A program made the translations under genes and the position numbers. Below, piece by piece: positions 63,515 to 64,000 of a DNA stretch of 64,000 nt; the first letter of the stretch is position 1; each line of letters starts with the position of its first letter. The notes below the pieces were generated by a model. It saw only the letters and a program-made list of their open reading frames with translations. It did not search any database and had not been told where the DNA came from. Source of the DNA: Bradyrhizobium sp. ISRA464 (GTDB lineage Bacteria > Pseudomonadota > Alphaproteobacteria > Rhizobiales > Xanthobacteraceae); contig NZ_CP094526.1 of assembly GCF_029910095.1 (NCBI RefSeq), positions 3,162,001 to 3,226,000 of the forward strand. The letters are read 5' to 3'.

Positions 63515-63829
63515 TTAAGCGGCCTTCTTCTTGGAAGCGGGGACGTCGAGCACGCCCATGATGTCGCTTTCCTTCATGATCAGCAGGTCTTCACCGTCGA
63601 TCTTGACCTCGGTGCCCGACCACTTGCCGAACAGGACGCGGTCGCCGACCATGACGTCGATTGGGATCAGCTTGCCAGCCTCGTCGCGGCCGCCCGGGCC
63701 GACGGCGACGACTTCGCCCTGGGAGGGCTTTTCCTTGGCAGTGTCCGGAATGATGATGCCGCCAGCAGTCTTCTCTTCGGCGTCGATGCGCTTGACCACG
63801 ACGCGGTCGTGAAGCGGACGGAATTTCAT
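63515..63829 (-). CDS. groES: Co-chaperonin GroES (Hsp10)
   Basis: A 104-residue co-chaperonin: [40 protein letters not shown] (the mobile loop that contacts GroEL), [21 protein letters not shown] and a short C-terminal extension ([10 protein letters not shown]). AGGAGG lies before the ATG. First gene of groESL, with a CIRCE element 45-70 bp upstream. Confidence 0.98.
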   Translation of the reverse strand: MKFRPLHDRVVVKRIDAEEKTAGGIIIPDTAKEKPSQGEVVAVGPGGRDEAGKLIPIDVMVGDRVLFGKWSGTEVKIDGEDLLIMKESDIMGVLDVPASKKKAA

Positions 63830-63873
63830 GCAGTCCTCCTAAACATTTGCAGATGTTGTAGAATTTTGGAGAG

Positions 63874-63900
63874 TTAGCAGTCCAGGTCAGCGAGTGCCAA
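63874..63900. promoter_or_regulatory. CIRCE-like HrcA operator
   Basis: Read on the minus strand TTGGCACTC-N9-GACTGCTAA, one mismatch per half from the CIRCE consensus TTAGCACTC-N9-GAGTGCTAA, with the exact 9-base spacing. It is in the groESL leader, the standard site of HrcA repression. Confidence 0.85.
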
Positions 63901-63914
63901 CCTAGCCGAGATGG

Positions 63915-63943
63915 AGATAGGCCAGTCGCGGGCACCGGGCAAG
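63915..63943 (-). promoter_or_regulatory. Possible heat-shock sigma factor (RpoH) promoter
   Basis: On the minus strand CTTGCC is followed after 16 bases by CCTATCT, close to alphaproteobacterial RpoH elements (CTTG and CCTATNT-like). It lies just upstream of CIRCE. Suggestive but not certain. Confidence 0.4.
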
Positions 63944-64000
63944 GGCTTCTAGCAGAAAAATTGGCACTCGGACGGGGCGTCTGCCAGCATCGCCGGTCAT

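Noticed and set aside
63960..63972. Second TTGGCACTC-like half site
   Set aside because: Pairs with GAGTGCCAA only at about 60 bp distance, whereas CIRCE needs 9 bases; the pair at 63874-63900 has the right spacing.

Overview
The window looks like a chromosomal segment of a Bradyrhizobium-type alphaproteobacterium (Nitrobacteraceae). This rests on the high GC content, strong GC bias at third codon positions, the gene content (form II-like cox accessory genes, pcaBDC, a phasin, groESL with a CIRCE element, a perfect FixK/FNR box) and many short palindromic intergenic repeats of a kind I associate with that genus. The genus is inferred; no database search was possible. I saw no tRNA, rRNA, CRISPR array, intact insertion sequence or prophage.

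Layout. 0-10.5 kb, mostly minus strand: threonine aldolase, rpsD, a lipoyl-less E2-like acyltransferase, an HpcH/HpaI aldolase, murI, an M20 amidohydrolase, purB and a NarL-type two-component system. 10.9-12.9 kb, plus strand: a three-gene operon of a MotA/TolQ/ExbB-like channel, a single-pass protein with a DUF2135-like beta-sandwich and an unknown membrane protein, divergent from the two-component genes. 13.2-18.2 kb: a 44-residue small ORF coupled to a TetR regulator, a metallophosphoesterase behind a FixK box, a 46-residue membrane protein, rpe, an EF-hand protein and a P1-family peptidase. 18.4-23.6 kb: a complete branched-chain amino acid type ABC importer (livH-M-G-F-K). 24-27.6 kb: small proteins and pcaB-pcaD-pcaC (protocatechuate branch of the beta-ketoadipate pathway).

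27.8-34.9 kb: a CO-dehydrogenase-like cluster (coxG, coxS, coxM, coxD, coxE, a split XdhC pair and a molybdopterin-binding/MobA-like fusion) in which the catalytic coxL subunit is absent; palindromic repeats sit in four of its gene junctions. 35-40.7 kb: DUF4189 and DUF2000 proteins, a roughly 500-bp structured repeat, then a TetR-controlled efflux operon (TetR, HlyD-like lipoprotein, ABC ATPase, ABC-2 permease) whose promoter carries a palindrome between -35 and -10 and whose mRNA may be leaderless. 40.8-55 kb: a membrane adenylate cyclase, PhzF, DUF72/DUF488, two small exported or anchored proteins, a GT2-GtrA plus GT39 glycosyltransferase pair, DUF899, a DUF2778 protein, AMP nucleosidase, GST, isochorismatase with a divergent LysR, and a GYD-like protein.

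55-64 kb: a 1113-residue SAM-cyclase-AAA-TPR regulator, a decayed 3' fragment of groEL with its terminator, a Crp/Fnr regulator, two small proteins, a phasin, and groEL-groES with CIRCE. The strongest candidates for undescribed biology are the TolQ-like three-gene operon beside the two-component system, the cox cluster without coxL, and the large structured repeat at 36.45-36.94 kb.
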